This document shows positions 24,121 through 36,699 of a stretch of DNA of 64,000 nucleotides, piece after piece. The notes beneath the pieces are model-generated. The model saw only the letters and a program-made list of their open reading frames with translations. It ran no database searches and was not told where the DNA came from. How positions within the stretch are numbered: position 1 is the first letter of the stretch; each line of letters opens with the position of its first letter. The DNA comes from Daedaleopsis sinensis (lineage: Eukaryota; Basidiomycota; Agaricomycetes; Polyporales; Polyporaceae), in assembly GCA_033807695.1 (NCBI GenBank), contig CM066301.1, positions 2,790,001 to 2,854,000 of the forward strand, in the 5' to 3' direction. The position numbers and the translations under genes are program-made.

Positions 24121-26149
24121 CTAGGAAGGTTCTCTCTTGATACGATATGTTAATGCCCCCCCAGGCCTGTCGGCGACGCCCTCAGGTTCCGAATAGTTGG
24201 TTGGCTTGAAGCGCAAGTCCTTCGAGCTCAGATGCACCTGCGATGTCAACAATATTTTAACATCGTGACTAGTGCGTTCGATGACACATATCTGCTATGA
24301 CTCGTACCTCGACAATGTTCTCCTCCTCGTCCTCATCGCTGTCCTGACATTCTGCTTTGCAGGAGAAGGACGGTTCCGTGGGCTCCTCCTTGACGTTGGG
24401 TTCCGTCTTCACAGGTGTCTCTGTGTTGATGTCCTGCTCTGCCTTGACACCTGGCTCCGTCTTAATGTCCGGTTCTGCTTTGACGCGTGTAGCCAGTGCG
24501 GGTACACCCGGCATCGCATAGTCGGTCCGAGAGCTGAGATGAACCTACTCAAGATGAGTGACGGAGACGTTCACATCCCAGAACGTCACTTCACCTCTGT
24601 GACTGGGGTGGACTCTCGTTTTATACTCAGGCTGGAACGTGTGCGAGCAGGGGCTGAGGTATACTCTCGGTTGATCGATCGCCCTCTCTGATTCATGGGG
24701 CTGGTAGGCTCCCTCTTGACCGACGGTGGTTCTCCGGGAACGTTCATGGGACTAGGCTCCCTTTTTACTGTTGGTTCCGCTCGCCGAGCGTTCGGAGGGC
24801 CGTGCTTTCTCTTCACGGGAGGTCGCGTTGGACTAGGCTCGTTCTTCACTGCAGGTTCGTTCTCGCTCGACATTTCCCTCTTGACTGATGTCTCCCTCTT
24901 GACGCACCCAAACCCTTGAGCAGTATAGTTGTTCGACGAGCTGAGATGCACCTGTACAGGGGATGAGTCACCCCGCAATGGAGGAGCAGCAGCAGCAATC
25001 TTATCACCTCAACGACATTCTCCTTGTTATCTTCTTCGTCGGCCATTGATGGATCATGATCATTCATGCTATCGTCAGCCATTGGTGAATCATAATCACC
25101 CATGCTATCGTCCGCCACGGAAGAGTCACGTCGCCGCTCGTTGGCTCTGGGAGTGAAGTCACGTTCATTGACCTCAGGGTCGGCTCGGCGACGTTTCCTC
25201 TCTTCTGAAGTAGGGGACTTGCTCGATGTCCGTCTTTTCTTCGGCGTAGCGGAATAGATGGACGACGAGGATGATGCAGCAGCGCTCGGACGTTCCGTAC
25301 GCGACGCCCTACCTGACAGTATACCGTTTGCTTCGAGAAACTCTATGCAGACACGATGAGGGATGCGACCTTTCGAACGGGAGTGTCGACGCACCTTTAG
25401 GTCGATAGAGGAAACGGAAGGTCACGTATGGCTTGTCGTCGATAAGCAACGGCTTCAAGATGGTAGACGTCGGTTTGACACCCTTCTGCTTCCCGAGGCT
25501 ATAGCATAGAATTTCAATCACGCACTCAAAGTTTTCATAGAAAACACGCACGAGACACAGTGTCCGGGACCAGCTCCCTTCCTGGTTCGCTCGTGAACAT
25601 TTGTTTGCCGTGGTGTTGGTCGTGCCTTCGGAGTAAATGGCGTTGAGATGAAGTCAAGCACGCGTCTCAGCCTGACTTCGATCGTTCCAAGCTCGTCGCT
25701 ATACGCTGAAGGGAGCGCGTCGTCGTCGTCTAGCACATATGAAATTGGTTTGATGCTGAACTTGTCGGGAAGCCATAGAAGACCCTACCAGTGGTGGCAA
25801 GAGGAGCAAATTGGTAGGGGCAGTGGGCATCAATTGCAATACGAAAGCCGCCGTTTGTGGTCTTCGAAGATTGCTTGGTATGTGATAGCGTACCCATTCG
25901 CCGTCCGTCCATCCGGATCTCAACCGACAAGTGTGAAGGTGGTTTCGAGTCGACCCAGTGAACTTTGAAGTCCTACGTTCGTCTGAGGGTACGCCTGGCA
26001 GCCATAAATACGCTACAACACACCTTCCCAGCTTCGCTAGCAATGTAACACGAGACGACTTTCTCGGTCTCCACCTTAACCTCGTGCGCTTGAAGTTCTT
26101 GGCCGTCGCAGGAGATGTAAGCGCCGTAACCTCGATGACGCATAGGCAT
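24121..26149 (-). CDS. DUF7918 protein with multiplied SUMO-consensus exons, copy 2
   Basis: It starts MPMRHRGYGAYISCDGQELQ (ATG at 26147-26149), parallel to copy 1. The DUF7918 core runs through SYIASEAGKV-type, YSDELGTIEVRLRRVLDF and PYVTFRFLYRP segments. The tail is built from three exons that each begin with VHLSS: VHLSSSNNYTAQGF, VHLSSRTDYAMPGV and VHLSSKDLRFKPTN. The preceding exons end in VVE, VTE and IVE, so splicing creates ENVVEVHLSS and ENIVEVHLSS. About 12 ΨKxE sites are spread over the tail (VKRE, VKNE, IKRE, VKAE, IKTE, VKTE, VKEE), including SVKREPTSP, a phospho-dependent sumoylation pattern. It ends RIKREPS at 24121. Divergent from the IGHMBP2-like gene with a 257-bp gap. A SUMO-linked nuclear role is inferred. 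Confidence 0.8.
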
Positions 26150-26406
26150 TTCAAGTGCAGTGTTGAGGTAAATGAGCAGGCTCTGTGGACGAAGAGTTGG
26201 AAGGAGAAAGCGCGTTCCAGACGCGTCGGTCAACGGCGGACGCGGTGACGGCGCGTCGGGACGCGTCCCATTTTGGCATGTGATCGAGACCCCGATCAGA
26301 TCTCAGTCACAAGTGTGGCCTGGCGCCGGCAGCGGCTGTCAGTGAACCACCCGAGTCCTTCAAGAACGCCTGTTCTTCCGACCCTAGCCAGCACACGAGG
26401 CCGGTA

Positions 26407-29400
26407 ATGGCTACAGATGATCAGCTCAGTGCCTTTATTGCAAGGCAGCACCAGCTGCTTGACAGAGAGCGCGACGCTGAAATCGAGCGGACATCTCTGC
26501 TACTTTCAAACTGCCCACCAAAACTCCTCGAGCAGAAGGGTTTATGTCTTGCTGGTCTTGGTGTATCGTCTATCGGTATTGGACTGGGAGGAAAGACGTG
26601 CGTATGATAATACAATAGCCACATGCATGGCTGACAGACTTCGAAGTATGGTTGAGCTTGAACGACCTGCTGCTTTTCATACCAGTCCAATTTTCCCGCC
26701 ACATACGATCAGGTATATTTCCTAACATTACTACGATGCTATTGTAGACATTTTATAGACCAGGAGACCTCGCACGTATTGAAGAGCATACCAGTGGTGC
26801 ATCTGCACAGAAGAAGAACTCAAAAGTCAAGAAAGTCGGGGGTCACGGTCCTGAGAAGACGAAGAACGATGGCATCGAGGGCGTGGTGTACAAGGTTTGT
26901 TTGAATCAAACGATTCAAGCTACGTGCCTCACTCCATGCAGGTCACAGATACGAAGGTTGTCGTCGCAGTCGATCCGCCGGATACCAACGGAGAAGACCT
27001 CGATCTTCCGGATCGGTGTCGGGTGGTGAAGCTGGCAAACAGCGTGACGTATGATAGGATGGACAAAGCCCTCAATCAACTAGAAAAGGTTGTGCTGCCG
27101 AACTCCGATGCTGTGAGTCACCATGCGCTTTGGTATGCTGCAATGCATTGCGATTAAGCTTTATCTACAATGTCTACTCGTGGTAGAAAGAAGACAGGTT
27201 TCTGCCCAAGTTGACCCCCCTCGTACGAGTCTTGATGGGAATCTCACGACCTTCTGCGAAAGTGGCCGTGAAGGAGATACTGTTCTTTGATCAATCGCTC
27301 AATCCGAGTCAAGAAGAAGCAATTCGTTTCGCTCTCGAGTCCCCGGAGGTGGCCTGTATTCACGGTCCCCCAGGTCTGTCTGGCATTGACAGCCATTTCT
27401 CTATTGCGGTCTAAAGTAGGATTCTTCTAGGCACCGGAAAGACACACACTCTAATCGAGCTCATCCGCCAACTTACGACAGTCACACCATCCAACCCTAA
27501 GCCCCTTCGCTTACTGGTCTGCGGCGCGTCCAACTTGTCTGTTGATAACATATTAGAGAGACTCCTGGCTCTGCCTGCCACCACAAATGGGTCTAAGCTG
27601 AAGGTCACACGAGTCGGACATCCTGCTCGCGTTATGGCACACGAAGATGTGATAGATGCGACGCTCGAAGTGAAGGCGAGTAGGAGCGACCAGGTGTGTG
27701 TTACTGCGACTCGGGCTCGTGATAGTCTACAGCATGGCTGATACCTCTATTTTCAGGCTATTTTGGCGAAAGACGTCAAGAACGAGCTTGAGACAACCCT
27801 CGGCGTGCTATCTGGCAAAGGCAAAGGTGCCAAGGGTAAGGCACCCAGAGGACTGGAGAGGAAGAAGATGTGGGAGGAGGTTAGAGCTCTGCGGAGGGAG
27901 TATGGCGATATCTCGTTCCAATGTTCATGTGCAACGCTGATCCAGATGCACGCAACAGGTATCGACAGCGCGAAGGAGGTGTTGTCGAGAGCGTGCTCAG
28001 CGAATCTCAAGTCGTCCTTGCCACTTGCCACTCTTCCGGCGGGAGACAGGTTCGGTCGCAGAACTTTGACGTCGTCATCATCGATGAAGCCACGCAGGCT
28101 TTGGAGGCGGTGAGCTGATACAACTCGGTGTGCTACAATAGTCGATGCTAAAGTCACCTATGCTAGGTCTGTTGGATTCCAATCTTCAAGGCACAGAAGC
28201 TGGTACTGGCTGGAGATCCTATGCAGCTTCCACCGACGATCATCTCATTGGACAAGAAAGGCAAGAAGAAGAATGAACCATCGTCCTCCAAGGCAGCCCC
28301 GTCCATAGAGAAGGGGAAGAAAGTGAAAGCCGGCGCAGTCAAGGCCACACACGATGACAGCGTCGCTAGTGGTGACTCAGAGCACGATGCCAGCAGTGAA
28401 GAAGAATCAGATGACGAGGGTCAGGGTGATGCTGAGCCCGTCGACGAACCGGAGAAGCCTGCGTCACAAGGAAAAGGCAAGGTGGCCGGATCGAAAGGCA
28501 TTCTCCGCCCGCCTCGCTCGCTGGAAACGACGCTCTTCGAGCGACTCGAGAAGATGTACGGCCCCGGTATCAAGCGCATGCTTACCGTGCAATATCGGTC
28601 TGTAAATTGTCTTCTCTGCAGCTGTACTGGACTCACGGGAACCCTGCAGCATGCACGCCCAGATCGCGGCGTTCCCCTCGAAAGTGATGTACCACTCGAA
28701 GCTCAAGAACCACGCGTCCGTGGAAGCCCACCTCCTGCGTGATCTTCCGAACGCGAAGGCGACTTCTGAAGAGGATGAGAAGGAGGTCCTCGGCACCCCT
28801 GTGGTTTTCTACGACACCGCGGGCTGCGAGTACTTTGAGCGACTTGAAGGCGACGGGGAAGAAGGCAGCAAGTGTAATGAGAATGAGACATCCGTAGTCA
28901 AGATGTGGGTAGAGCAATTGGTGAGTGTGCAGAGATTGTTCTCGTAGATTTCTCTGGTACGGTTCACTGACGACGGATGCCAAGATTGGAGCAGGTGTCT
29001 TACCGTCTCAGATCGCGGTCATCACTCCGTAGGCACTACTCCTTTGCATTTGCACAACGCGTTGAGTCTCACCGGGCTGTTAGATATCAAGCTCAGGTCA
29101 CCCTGTTGACCTCTCTCCTGCGGCCCGTGTATGGACCAGCGCTTGAGATTGGTACTGTCGACGGAATGCAAGGGCGAGAGAAAGAGGCAATCATCATCAG
29201 TCTTGTTCGCAGCAACGAGAAACGTGAAGTAGGCTTTTTGAAGGACAAACGAAGGCTGAATGGCGAGTAATCCTGCTCTTGAGCGTAGAGTCTTCTCTCA
29301 TCTAGTCTTTGCAGTTGCGATGACACGGGCGAGGAGACACCTGGTAACCACTTATTTGTCTCTTATACCAGTTCTGCTAACATACTGTGACAGTGTGTTA

Positions 29401-29501
29401 TCGGAGATTCTTCGACGGTTCAGCATGGTAGCCCCTTCCTCAAGAGGTGGATGGCGTGGTTAGACGCAAACGCCGATGTACGGTATGCAGGTCTTGAGTA
29501 G
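26407..29501 (+). CDS. IGHMBP2/Hcs1-type superfamily 1B helicase
   Basis: Starts [18 protein letters not shown] and ends DVRYAGLE, stop 29499-29501. Upf1-like motifs are in order: [14 protein letters not shown] (Q), [14 protein letters not shown] (Walker A, split by an intron at about 27371-27430), [14 protein letters not shown] (DEAT, motif II), [14 protein letters not shown] (motif III), MLTVQYRMH (motif IV/QYR, split by an intron), [20 protein letters not shown] (motif V) and [10 protein letters not shown] (motif VI). An acidic, lysine-rich insert of roughly 80 residues lies between motif III and the next conserved block. The family unwinds DNA/RNA in a 5'-3' sense; budding yeast Hcs1 is associated with DNA polymerase alpha. 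No R3H or zinc-finger tail is seen, so it resembles Hcs1 more than human IGHMBP2. Confidence 0.9.
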
Positions 29502-29696
29502 GAAGTGCGCGCATCACGCACGCAGTCAGATGTATCCATAGCTCTGCGATCGATGTAACCTGTACGATACACGGCTATGCTGTAGTATCTAGCACTCCCG
29601 ATGATTATACTTCTACAAGTACGAGTGGCGACGGACGGAACTATACAGATACACTTCAGTCAGTCAGTTCAAGCACAAACAATCTGCATCCTCGCG

Positions 29697-31651
29697 TCAA
29701 AATCCGCCGGTTCCGTCCCTAGAAACACTGCCCACCCGTCGTCGGGACGCAGTGGGGGATTCCTCTGGACCTGTGGCTTCGGCGCTCAGGAGGCCAGCTT
29801 CTTCCTCGTTGTATGTACGAGAAGAACGACGACCATGGGGGCCGCCTTTCGGGCGATACAAGACAGATTGAGTGACGATAGTGATATCGAACATGAGAGT
29901 TCCCCCACTCCCGATGAGATACCTGGGCAATCCGGTGAGTAAGTCGTATCCAACGCACCCAGCCTTATGATAGTGCACTCACGGAATACTCTCGCGAATG
30001 AATGCAGACAGTTGCGGCTGGGGTTGTTGCATGTTAGACGACGTTAGGATGGATGCGACGTAGAAAAAGTTGCCCAGGAAAGCGAAGATGAATAGATAGA
30101 TCGAAAGACCCTGCATGAGCAACTCAGTATGCCATTGAATGCCTGAGAGCTATCATCTCGCATTACCTCTACAGATTTTCTAACATACTGTGTCGAACGT
30201 CAGCCTAGAGGTTGTGAGGCGTATTAAAACAACTCACATTCTTCCATATCTGTGGTAAACGGGAGGTAAGATATAGTGTCGTGCAAATCCATGCTGATAT
30301 TCGGCCAATGATGTACTCCGTGGTTGGTCCAGGCTCGGGTTCAGAAGACAGCTCGACCATCATGTTCTCGCTGGAATGAGAGAAGTGGAATACCGAGGGC
30401 TCTCCAGCGAGCTGCGCAGAGAGGATGGAGTCCTTCAATCGTGGGTCTTGGACCTGCTCGGAGAAGACGGGCGTCGGAACGTCCCATCGTGCCAGTACCC
30501 TTCCAGTCCGTTCCATAACCCCGGTGGAGAGTGATGTCCTGCCTGTAGCGAGTGTGCCAATCCCGAACAGTGCCCATACGCCCATGAACACCATAGTCGC
30601 ACCCTTGCGACTGGCCCGCGACCCTCGTCTCTGGGTGTTCGCACCCAGCCAGTCTTCCCCATCTACTGCCAAATCAACCGCTCTAACCGTAGAACGTCCC
30701 CGGGCGGATATTTCCGTCCCTTCAGTCGGCCCGGTCATCTGAAGCACGGTAGGCACCTGGCTTGGCTGACGACTCCGTCTGGTACTGGCTTCTCGACTAA
30801 CGTTCTGACTCCATCCGACCTGTTTGCGACGCGCCGAGCGGCCAAGGTCAGAGTGAAGACTCTCCGCCATCCGAGCCAGAGCTTCTTCAGATATGTCTTC
30901 GTCGTCATCGTACTCCGTAGGGTGCGGCTCGATGGAATACGAGCGGCGCCCCCAGCGCGCGTGTTCGTCCTGCTGTGCGGCAAGCGCCGCGACTGCAGCT
31001 ACGTTTGCTGCGACGTTGGAGAGCGCGCGGTAATGTGGTGCGGTCGCCCCGCGATCAGCGGACAAGCGGCGGACAGAGACAGTCCCAGTCGTGGTACGGT
31101 CGCGGCCATGGAGGAACGGGGGTCGCGCTGGCTTCTTCGCATGCAGGGAGTAGTAGATGTACTGGGAAAGGAGAGTGAAGTCGACAAAGCAGAAGTATGT
31201 CGCGAGATACGTCTGCAGACGCAAAAACGAGACATGAGGATGAGGGATATTCGCGAGAGGGCTATACCGACGCACCTGGAAGGGAAGTTGGTGGGTCAAG
31301 ATACAGCCCAAGAGATTGGTCGCATCACCTGGTAAAGTCCGTCGTAGAAGTCAGTCCAGAGACGCACGCACGAGTTTGGCTCACGCGACATATCGCGCGA
31401 TGAGGGTGATATATCGCGAAGGGCAAACCGAGGTGTACTCACCCAGAAGCCAGTTCATGAGAAACGGCAAGGCAAGACCCTCGACAGACTGATTCCGTAC
31501 ATTCTCTAGGAGTTGCCTATACGGTTGTCGGACGTCAGGGGGGGAGTGTGCAGCGTACATGATGCCGAATAGGAACTTACGGGATCTGGGCCCCGAGCCA
31601 ACATGCGATAGAGGTGTAGCCTAGAAAGTCGCTGAATGATGTGCTTAGCAT
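29697..31651 (-). CDS. PQ-loop repeat transporter, vacuolar cationic amino acid type
   Basis: The likely start is the ATG at 31649-31651 (MLSTSFSDFLGYTSIACWLG); an in-frame ATG at 31804 is possible. The first PQ loop is GAQIPQLLENVRNQSVEGLA. The second is YLTSRLPQIWKN plus KSVEGLSIYLFIFAFLGNFF. Hydrophobic segments fit seven membrane spans. A long polar loop of about 200 residues separates the two halves. The C-terminal span is followed by a tail with YNEEEAGLLS, where EAGLL could be a dileucine sorting signal to the vacuole. Relatives (Ypq1-3 in yeast, PQLC2 in animals) export basic amino acids from vacuole or lysosome. Divergent from the LisH gene, 423 bp between starts. Confidence 0.85.
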
Positions 31652-32074
31652 GGGCACGGTTGCATGGGGCGTCGAGGAGGACGAGCTCGGGAGAGAAAAG
31701 AGATAACTGGGAGCTGAGACGGATGCGGGAGGGTGAGACAGAGAAGGTGCCCGCTCGAGTGCTATCTTGGCGCGCTCTCCCGACTCGCTCACCGAGACTG
31801 CCATTTCCGGTCTCCAACGCTCTCTTTCCTCCTCCACCTCTCCGGCCGGTGTCGGGTTTGACGGTCGCAGCAATTGGATATCAGCTCTCTGCGACTGCCT
31901 CAGTCTCCTGCCCACGCGACGCTCGTCGTCAACACACTCGGTAAACCAGACGACTCTACCTACATACGCCGAGGTGGCTCTAGCAAGCCGTGCCTATTCT
32001 CGCGTGCCGCAGGTTTACAGTTTCCTGGAACAGCCCGAGTACTACCCCTACACGGTTGGTTTGGTCAAAACACC
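31652..32074. promoter_or_regulatory. Probable bidirectional promoter (PQ-loop / LisH-CTLH-CRA)
   Basis: A 423-bp gap between two divergent start codons. The open frames crossing it lack family similarity. No clear TATA box is seen. Confidence 0.45.
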
Positions 32075-33422
32075 ATGTCGAACAAAGCGGGTCCCTCCAG
32101 GAGCATGAGGTTGCTTAACCCCGCACCTCAAGAATTGGTCAGTAGGTTCATCGCAGGAACTGTCTCCTCGCGCATTGAACACATGTTCGTCAGCGTGACC
32201 TCGTTCTCGATTACCTCGTCCACAATTGCTACACAAGCACAGCCGGTGCATTCGTGAGGGAGAGTGGGATTAAGCATGTCGATGCCGACGGAGACGAGAT
32301 GATGCTTTCTCCGGACAAGGAAAAGCCTGAGGTGCTCGACACTTTGGAACTACGACTGGCCATGGGTGAGCTTCGTAAAGGTATGGCATTGCTGTCCGAA
32401 ACGGCTGTCGCGTGCACTCAGCGTCCGCTCACCAGACATACGGATGCATATACTCACCGGCAGGGTCGACGACGCCACCGCTCTCCTCAAGAAGCACTTC
32501 CCTACAGTACTCGCGGATACTGAAGAGGACACCGCACCGTCGTCGTCTTCTGACAAACTCCAATATCTACCCTCCACTTCGGTGAATCCGGCCCATCTGG
32601 CCCTTAATCTCCGCATACAAGCGTTCGTCGAAGCCGCGCGGACGAGACCCTTGCTGTACTATCCGCCGGGGTCGAAGACACCTCTGCCACACCCTCCTAT
32701 ACTATCAGTGCCCGGTAAGCATCCGAGCCCTTCCGGGGACGAAGACGACGATATGGCGGAATCCGACGCCGAGGAGGCCAACACCAAACTACTGATTCGC
32801 GCTCAAAGCCTCTACTCCGAGACCAATCAGCTGAAACGGCCAGAAGACCGTGCGCGGTATCTCCTCGAACTCGGGAAAGTCGGAGGCCTCCTCGCATACA
32901 CGGAGCCCGAGGATAGCCCGCTCCAAACATACATGTCGCAGCTGCGGCGTGACGCCGTCGCGGACCAGATCGACTCCGCAATTCTGTGTGAGCATACGAT
33001 CCATATTCATGTGACACGGGGAGCGGCTTTGCAACCACGGCTGATGGTAGCGTGCTGTCATTATAGACCGTGCTAAGCGACCCACGATATCGCGCATTGA
33101 ACTGTACACGCGATATACGTCCACACTGTGGGGCATGCTACATGACATGGACATCAAGGTCCCGCCACGGAAAACTTGGCCCCCTGGCGTGGCCTTGCCA
33201 CCGTCGGTACGTGGTCTACAGGAAGCCAAGCTGGCTTCTTCCGCGGACGCAGGGAGTCTGGAGAATGCGATTCCTACCGCCAAGAAAGCCGCCCCGGAGA
33301 AAGAGGCGGAAGAGGTACGTCCTATGCTCTCATGCGATTGGTTCGAGCCAGAACTGATCCACCATTTGTAGACCTTACCAGCATTCAACTTGCATCAATT
33401 CTTGGAGTTGCAGGAGTACTGA
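32075..33422 (+). CDS. LisH-CTLH-CRA protein (GID/CTLH ubiquitin-ligase family)
   Basis: The start at 32075 gives MSNKAGPSRSMRLLNPAPQE. A 59-60 nt intron ending at about 32196 then joins to LRDLVLDYLVHNCYTSTAGA, a LisH motif at residues about 20-50. A CTLH-type helical stretch (ELRLAMGELRKDIRMHILTG) follows, with an acidic insert (PSGDEDDDMAESD), then a CRA-type C-terminal region ending FNLHQFLELQEY. Such proteins form the scaffold of the GID/CTLH E3 ligase, which in yeast degrades gluconeogenic enzymes. Without a SPRY domain it is closer to a Gid8-like or lineage-specific member than to RanBPM. Confidence 0.8.
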
Positions 33423-33598
33423 TGATGCCGGCGACACAGTTGGGTTGCACACGCACACACCTCCCGCATATCAGGTTGACATTTGACTTACGGGTCTCGC
33501 GCTTGATGGAACTTTGTATTTTATTGTTGTAAACGGCTGGCATGGATGGAATTCACCACTTGTTACAGAGATCGCACCGTGTCCCATGCGAAAACCGT

Positions 33599-34950
33599 TC
33601 AATCGGACAACCGGAGATTCTTCCTCATTCCATCCACTGCATGTAAACTCGCACCGAATGTCCGTTCGTCCACACCGATCACCAGCACCTCGGCTTCGAA
33701 CCGCGCTCTGTTGACCCGCACAACCACTGCCTGCGGGGCGTTGCACTCCCTCAGTCCTAGAACACGCAACCTCGCCCATTTCTCCCACTCGATCCGATCC
33801 AGGATAGTCTCCGACAGGCCCCCAGGCCCATCGGGTTTTTCAGTCAGCCAAGGGTTGAACGAAAGGTCCAGGACCTGTAACAGCGGACAGACGCGCGGCA
33901 GACGATGGATCTGGGTGGGAGTCGGCAGCGCGATGAGCGCAAGACGCGTGACGGTTGGGGGGAATATGAGGGGCATCGTCGCCGGCACGACCGCGTTGAG
34001 CACGACGAGCGTGTGCAGCGCCGGGGGTTCGTCCTGCGACGCGGACGAGCCGGCGTCCCAGGTGTCCTCCGCGTCTTCAAGTTCTTCCTGCTCCGTTTCA
34101 GGACCTCTTCCCCCTTCAGGCCCAGAACTGCCCTTGCGATAGCAATGGGAAGACGGCCCCTCCCCTCGGTCCTCTGGGCCTCCATCTGCGGCTCGACGTG
34201 ATGGAGAGGCCGGAGACATCTTGAAAAGGACGTCTCGTTGCAGCGTCGCTTGAGGCCCAACGACAATCAGCTCGCCATCGACGTGACCATCGGGCTCGCA
34301 CAATGCATACAGCTTGGCGTTCGGGAGGGGGTCGTGCACCGCAGTATATCTCAGCACGTCCCGGTAGAAGAACTGCGGCAGGATGGGGAGCAGCTCGTCT
34401 CGAAAGTCCGCAGGTTCCGGGAACAGATTCAGCAGCGTCTTGAGACATATCTGCCTGAGAGTCGGGATAGGCTGGCGGAGAGGGTTTCCGTTGCGCATGT
34501 CCGACTCCTCGAGCAATCCAGCCGCAGAAGATGACCCTGAAGCGGGGCTGGACTTGGATTCGCCTGATATACTGAGGCCCGGGACGTCGTCGGAGCCAAA
34601 GCTCGACGGCATGCATGACAAAAGGATTGATAGTGCCCTCTTCCTAAACGCAACGGAGTTGCGCTCGTCCACCGGTTCGTGCTTGAATAGTTCACTCCAG
34701 CTACTGGGCACGGGTGGTCCAGGAACCGGCCCACGGGGATAGTCATATTCTAGTTGTCCATCGCGTATGATGAGATGGGGCGGTGGCATACCCACATCGC
34801 GCGAGCGAGCCCTTGCTTGGATATGTGCGTGCTTGTAGATATCGGAGAAGGGGAGTGAGGGGTCGTTGAATGTACGGGAGGTGATGGCCGCGAGATGCGC
34901 CTTCGACCGGCGTAGGTTCTGCGAGTGTCTGAACTGCTCACCACTGTCGA
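33599..34950 (-). CDS. Basidiomycete protein of unknown function, leucine-rich C-terminal half
   Basis: The frame is open from about 34950 down to the stop at 33599-33601. It has FSDIYKHAHIQARARSRDVG and PPPHLIIRDGQLEYDYPRGP near the N terminus, a conserved-looking core LRQICLKTLLNLFPEPADF, a low-complexity acidic region, then leucine-rich stretches (LHTLVVLNAV, LLQVLDLSFNPWL, LRVLGLRECNAPQ) that resemble irregular LRRs. An upstream exon with ATG near 35065 (MSRSQQDNHSTPREVNNLLH) is likely, but I could not make its splice keep frame, so the start is unresolved. Convergent with the LisH gene. Confidence 0.6.
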
Positions 34951-35070
34951 ACGCTACATGAGATTCCCTCCATACTGATGAGGGTCCGGTACATACCGGA
35001 GAGTATGGAGGAGGTTGTTGACCTCGCGCGGTGTGGAATGGTTGTCTTGCTGCGAACGAGACATGTAGAA

Positions 35071-35543
35071 TGGCTGCTATGTCGTAAGTACGACCTGAGC
35101 ACCAACAGGATGTGTACCCTGCATGGTTGAGACTCGAGGCTGAGTAAGGTAGCGGTAAGGAGTCAAAACCCGCGATATTTCATCGTGTGCGCTATAGGCA
35201 TTCGGCGTCCTCCGTGGAAAGTCTTTCAATCTGAACTCGTACCGTTCTACATACTCTACTCTAGATACCCTGAACGGTGGTGGTGGGGGTGCTGCGAATA
35301 CGCATTACCAGTATTATCTACGGGTATGAGACCACTCTTGATTGTAAGTGCACTTGCACATCGCGGACTTCGCACGTTCAGAAAAGCCTGACGATATGCA
35401 GTTTTCAACGCTTGAGGTGAACATAGTGGCATACAGGATAGGTAGTGATACTAGTCGTGGTGGTAAAGCATGCCATTCATACTCCCTCATAAACACTCGC
35501 CCGCGACCCTGTGAACGCAAGCAGAGATCCTCCCCAGGACAGC
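35071..35543. other. Intergenic, no gene seen
   Basis: Between the 5' end of the unknown gene and the 3' end of RPL7. Only short frames without motif. Confidence 0.55.
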
Positions 35544-36699
35544 TCAGTTCATCTGGCGGATGAGCTTGTTGATGTTCGTCTCCCGGTCGCCGAAGTCACC
35601 ACCCTGCACGAAGTGCTTGAACTTGCGTATTCTCCAGCCACCAGTGGGGTTTGAGAGCTTGAAGGGCCAAAGGAAGTTCGACGCCTGCTTGAAGTTGGGG
35701 CCGGCGGTGAAGATCTCGTGCACGAGATCTTCGACTGAGAGGATGTCATACTTGCCAAGAGCCTCCTCGATGACGGCGTTGTTGGAGAGGGGGATGCGCT
35801 GCTTATCGACTTTCCCGTAGCCGCGCTTGTAGATGAGCTCCCGAACGGACTTCAGGTTAGCCTCGCTGCAGCAGCCCATCAGTTTCCTGTAAGAAAGGAT
35901 GCAAAAAGGGAACGCACCCATAGGTCACGTAAGGCTCAACAAGACGGAGCATCTGCTCGGTGGCCTTGGTGACCTTGACGAACACACCGTTGTTGATCTG
36001 GAGCAGCCGAAGCAACTGGAGGATTTTACGGGGCTTGGGTGCGATGTTGTTGATACTGCGGAGTTTTGTCTAGTAACTTGGAATATCGAACAAAAAATCA
36101 AACTCACCCCCGGATACGGACGACGAAGTAGACCTTCGCCTGCGCAGGGACGTAGAAGTCACCAGTCGCGCGAGCAGCCCGCTTCAAGCGGATCTCCTCC
36201 TTCTCCTTTGAAAGATACTCCTTCACATAGGACTCCGCACGCTTGAAGATGACCTTGCGCTTGGCCTTCCCAGCCTGCGTAGTGGAGACGTGTCAGTGAT
36301 CCAATCGTAGACGTCACAAGAGAAAGTGAAGGTCAGTCCCGAAAGATGGTATATTCCGGCACCATAGTGAAAACTAGCCAAGAGTTGTGGTATGCATCAT
36401 GAAGTAAAACGCGAACAAGGATATGTCGCGTCTGTACTGCATGGAATTGTACACACCTTGCGTGCAGCAACGGCGGCGGCCAGTCGCTCCTCACGAGCCT
36501 TTTCGGTTTGCTTGCGCTTCTTGAGGAGAGTCTCCGGGACTTCAATGTCCTATATCGATGTCAGGATTCCGAGGTGCAAGCTTGTTTGATCGTGCGGAGA
36601 ACTAACCGAGACGGTCGGGACGCTATGAGCGCAGTGTCAGCATTCATCTGCAGTGTTGGAATGGCATGCCAGTGATACGCACGTAGTTGAGGGGGCCAT
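35544..36699 (-). CDS. RPL7: 60S ribosomal protein L7 (uL30)
   Basis: The ATG at 36697-36699 starts a 17-nt first exon that splices to give MAPSTTVPTVS and then [20 protein letters not shown]. Later exons give [40 protein letters not shown] and the C-terminal [20 protein letters not shown], ending LIRQMN. This is the complete eukaryotic uL30 architecture (basic N-terminal helix, uL30 fold, C-terminal extension). It is cytosolic and binds large-subunit rRNA. Six exons, the first two very short, are typical of fungal ribosomal protein genes. Confidence 0.95.

Noticed and set aside
36289..36459. Possible box C/D snoRNA in the long RPL7 intron (ATGATGC and CTGA words on the minus strand)
   Set aside because: The C box is imperfect and I found no terminal stem or convincing rRNA guide.
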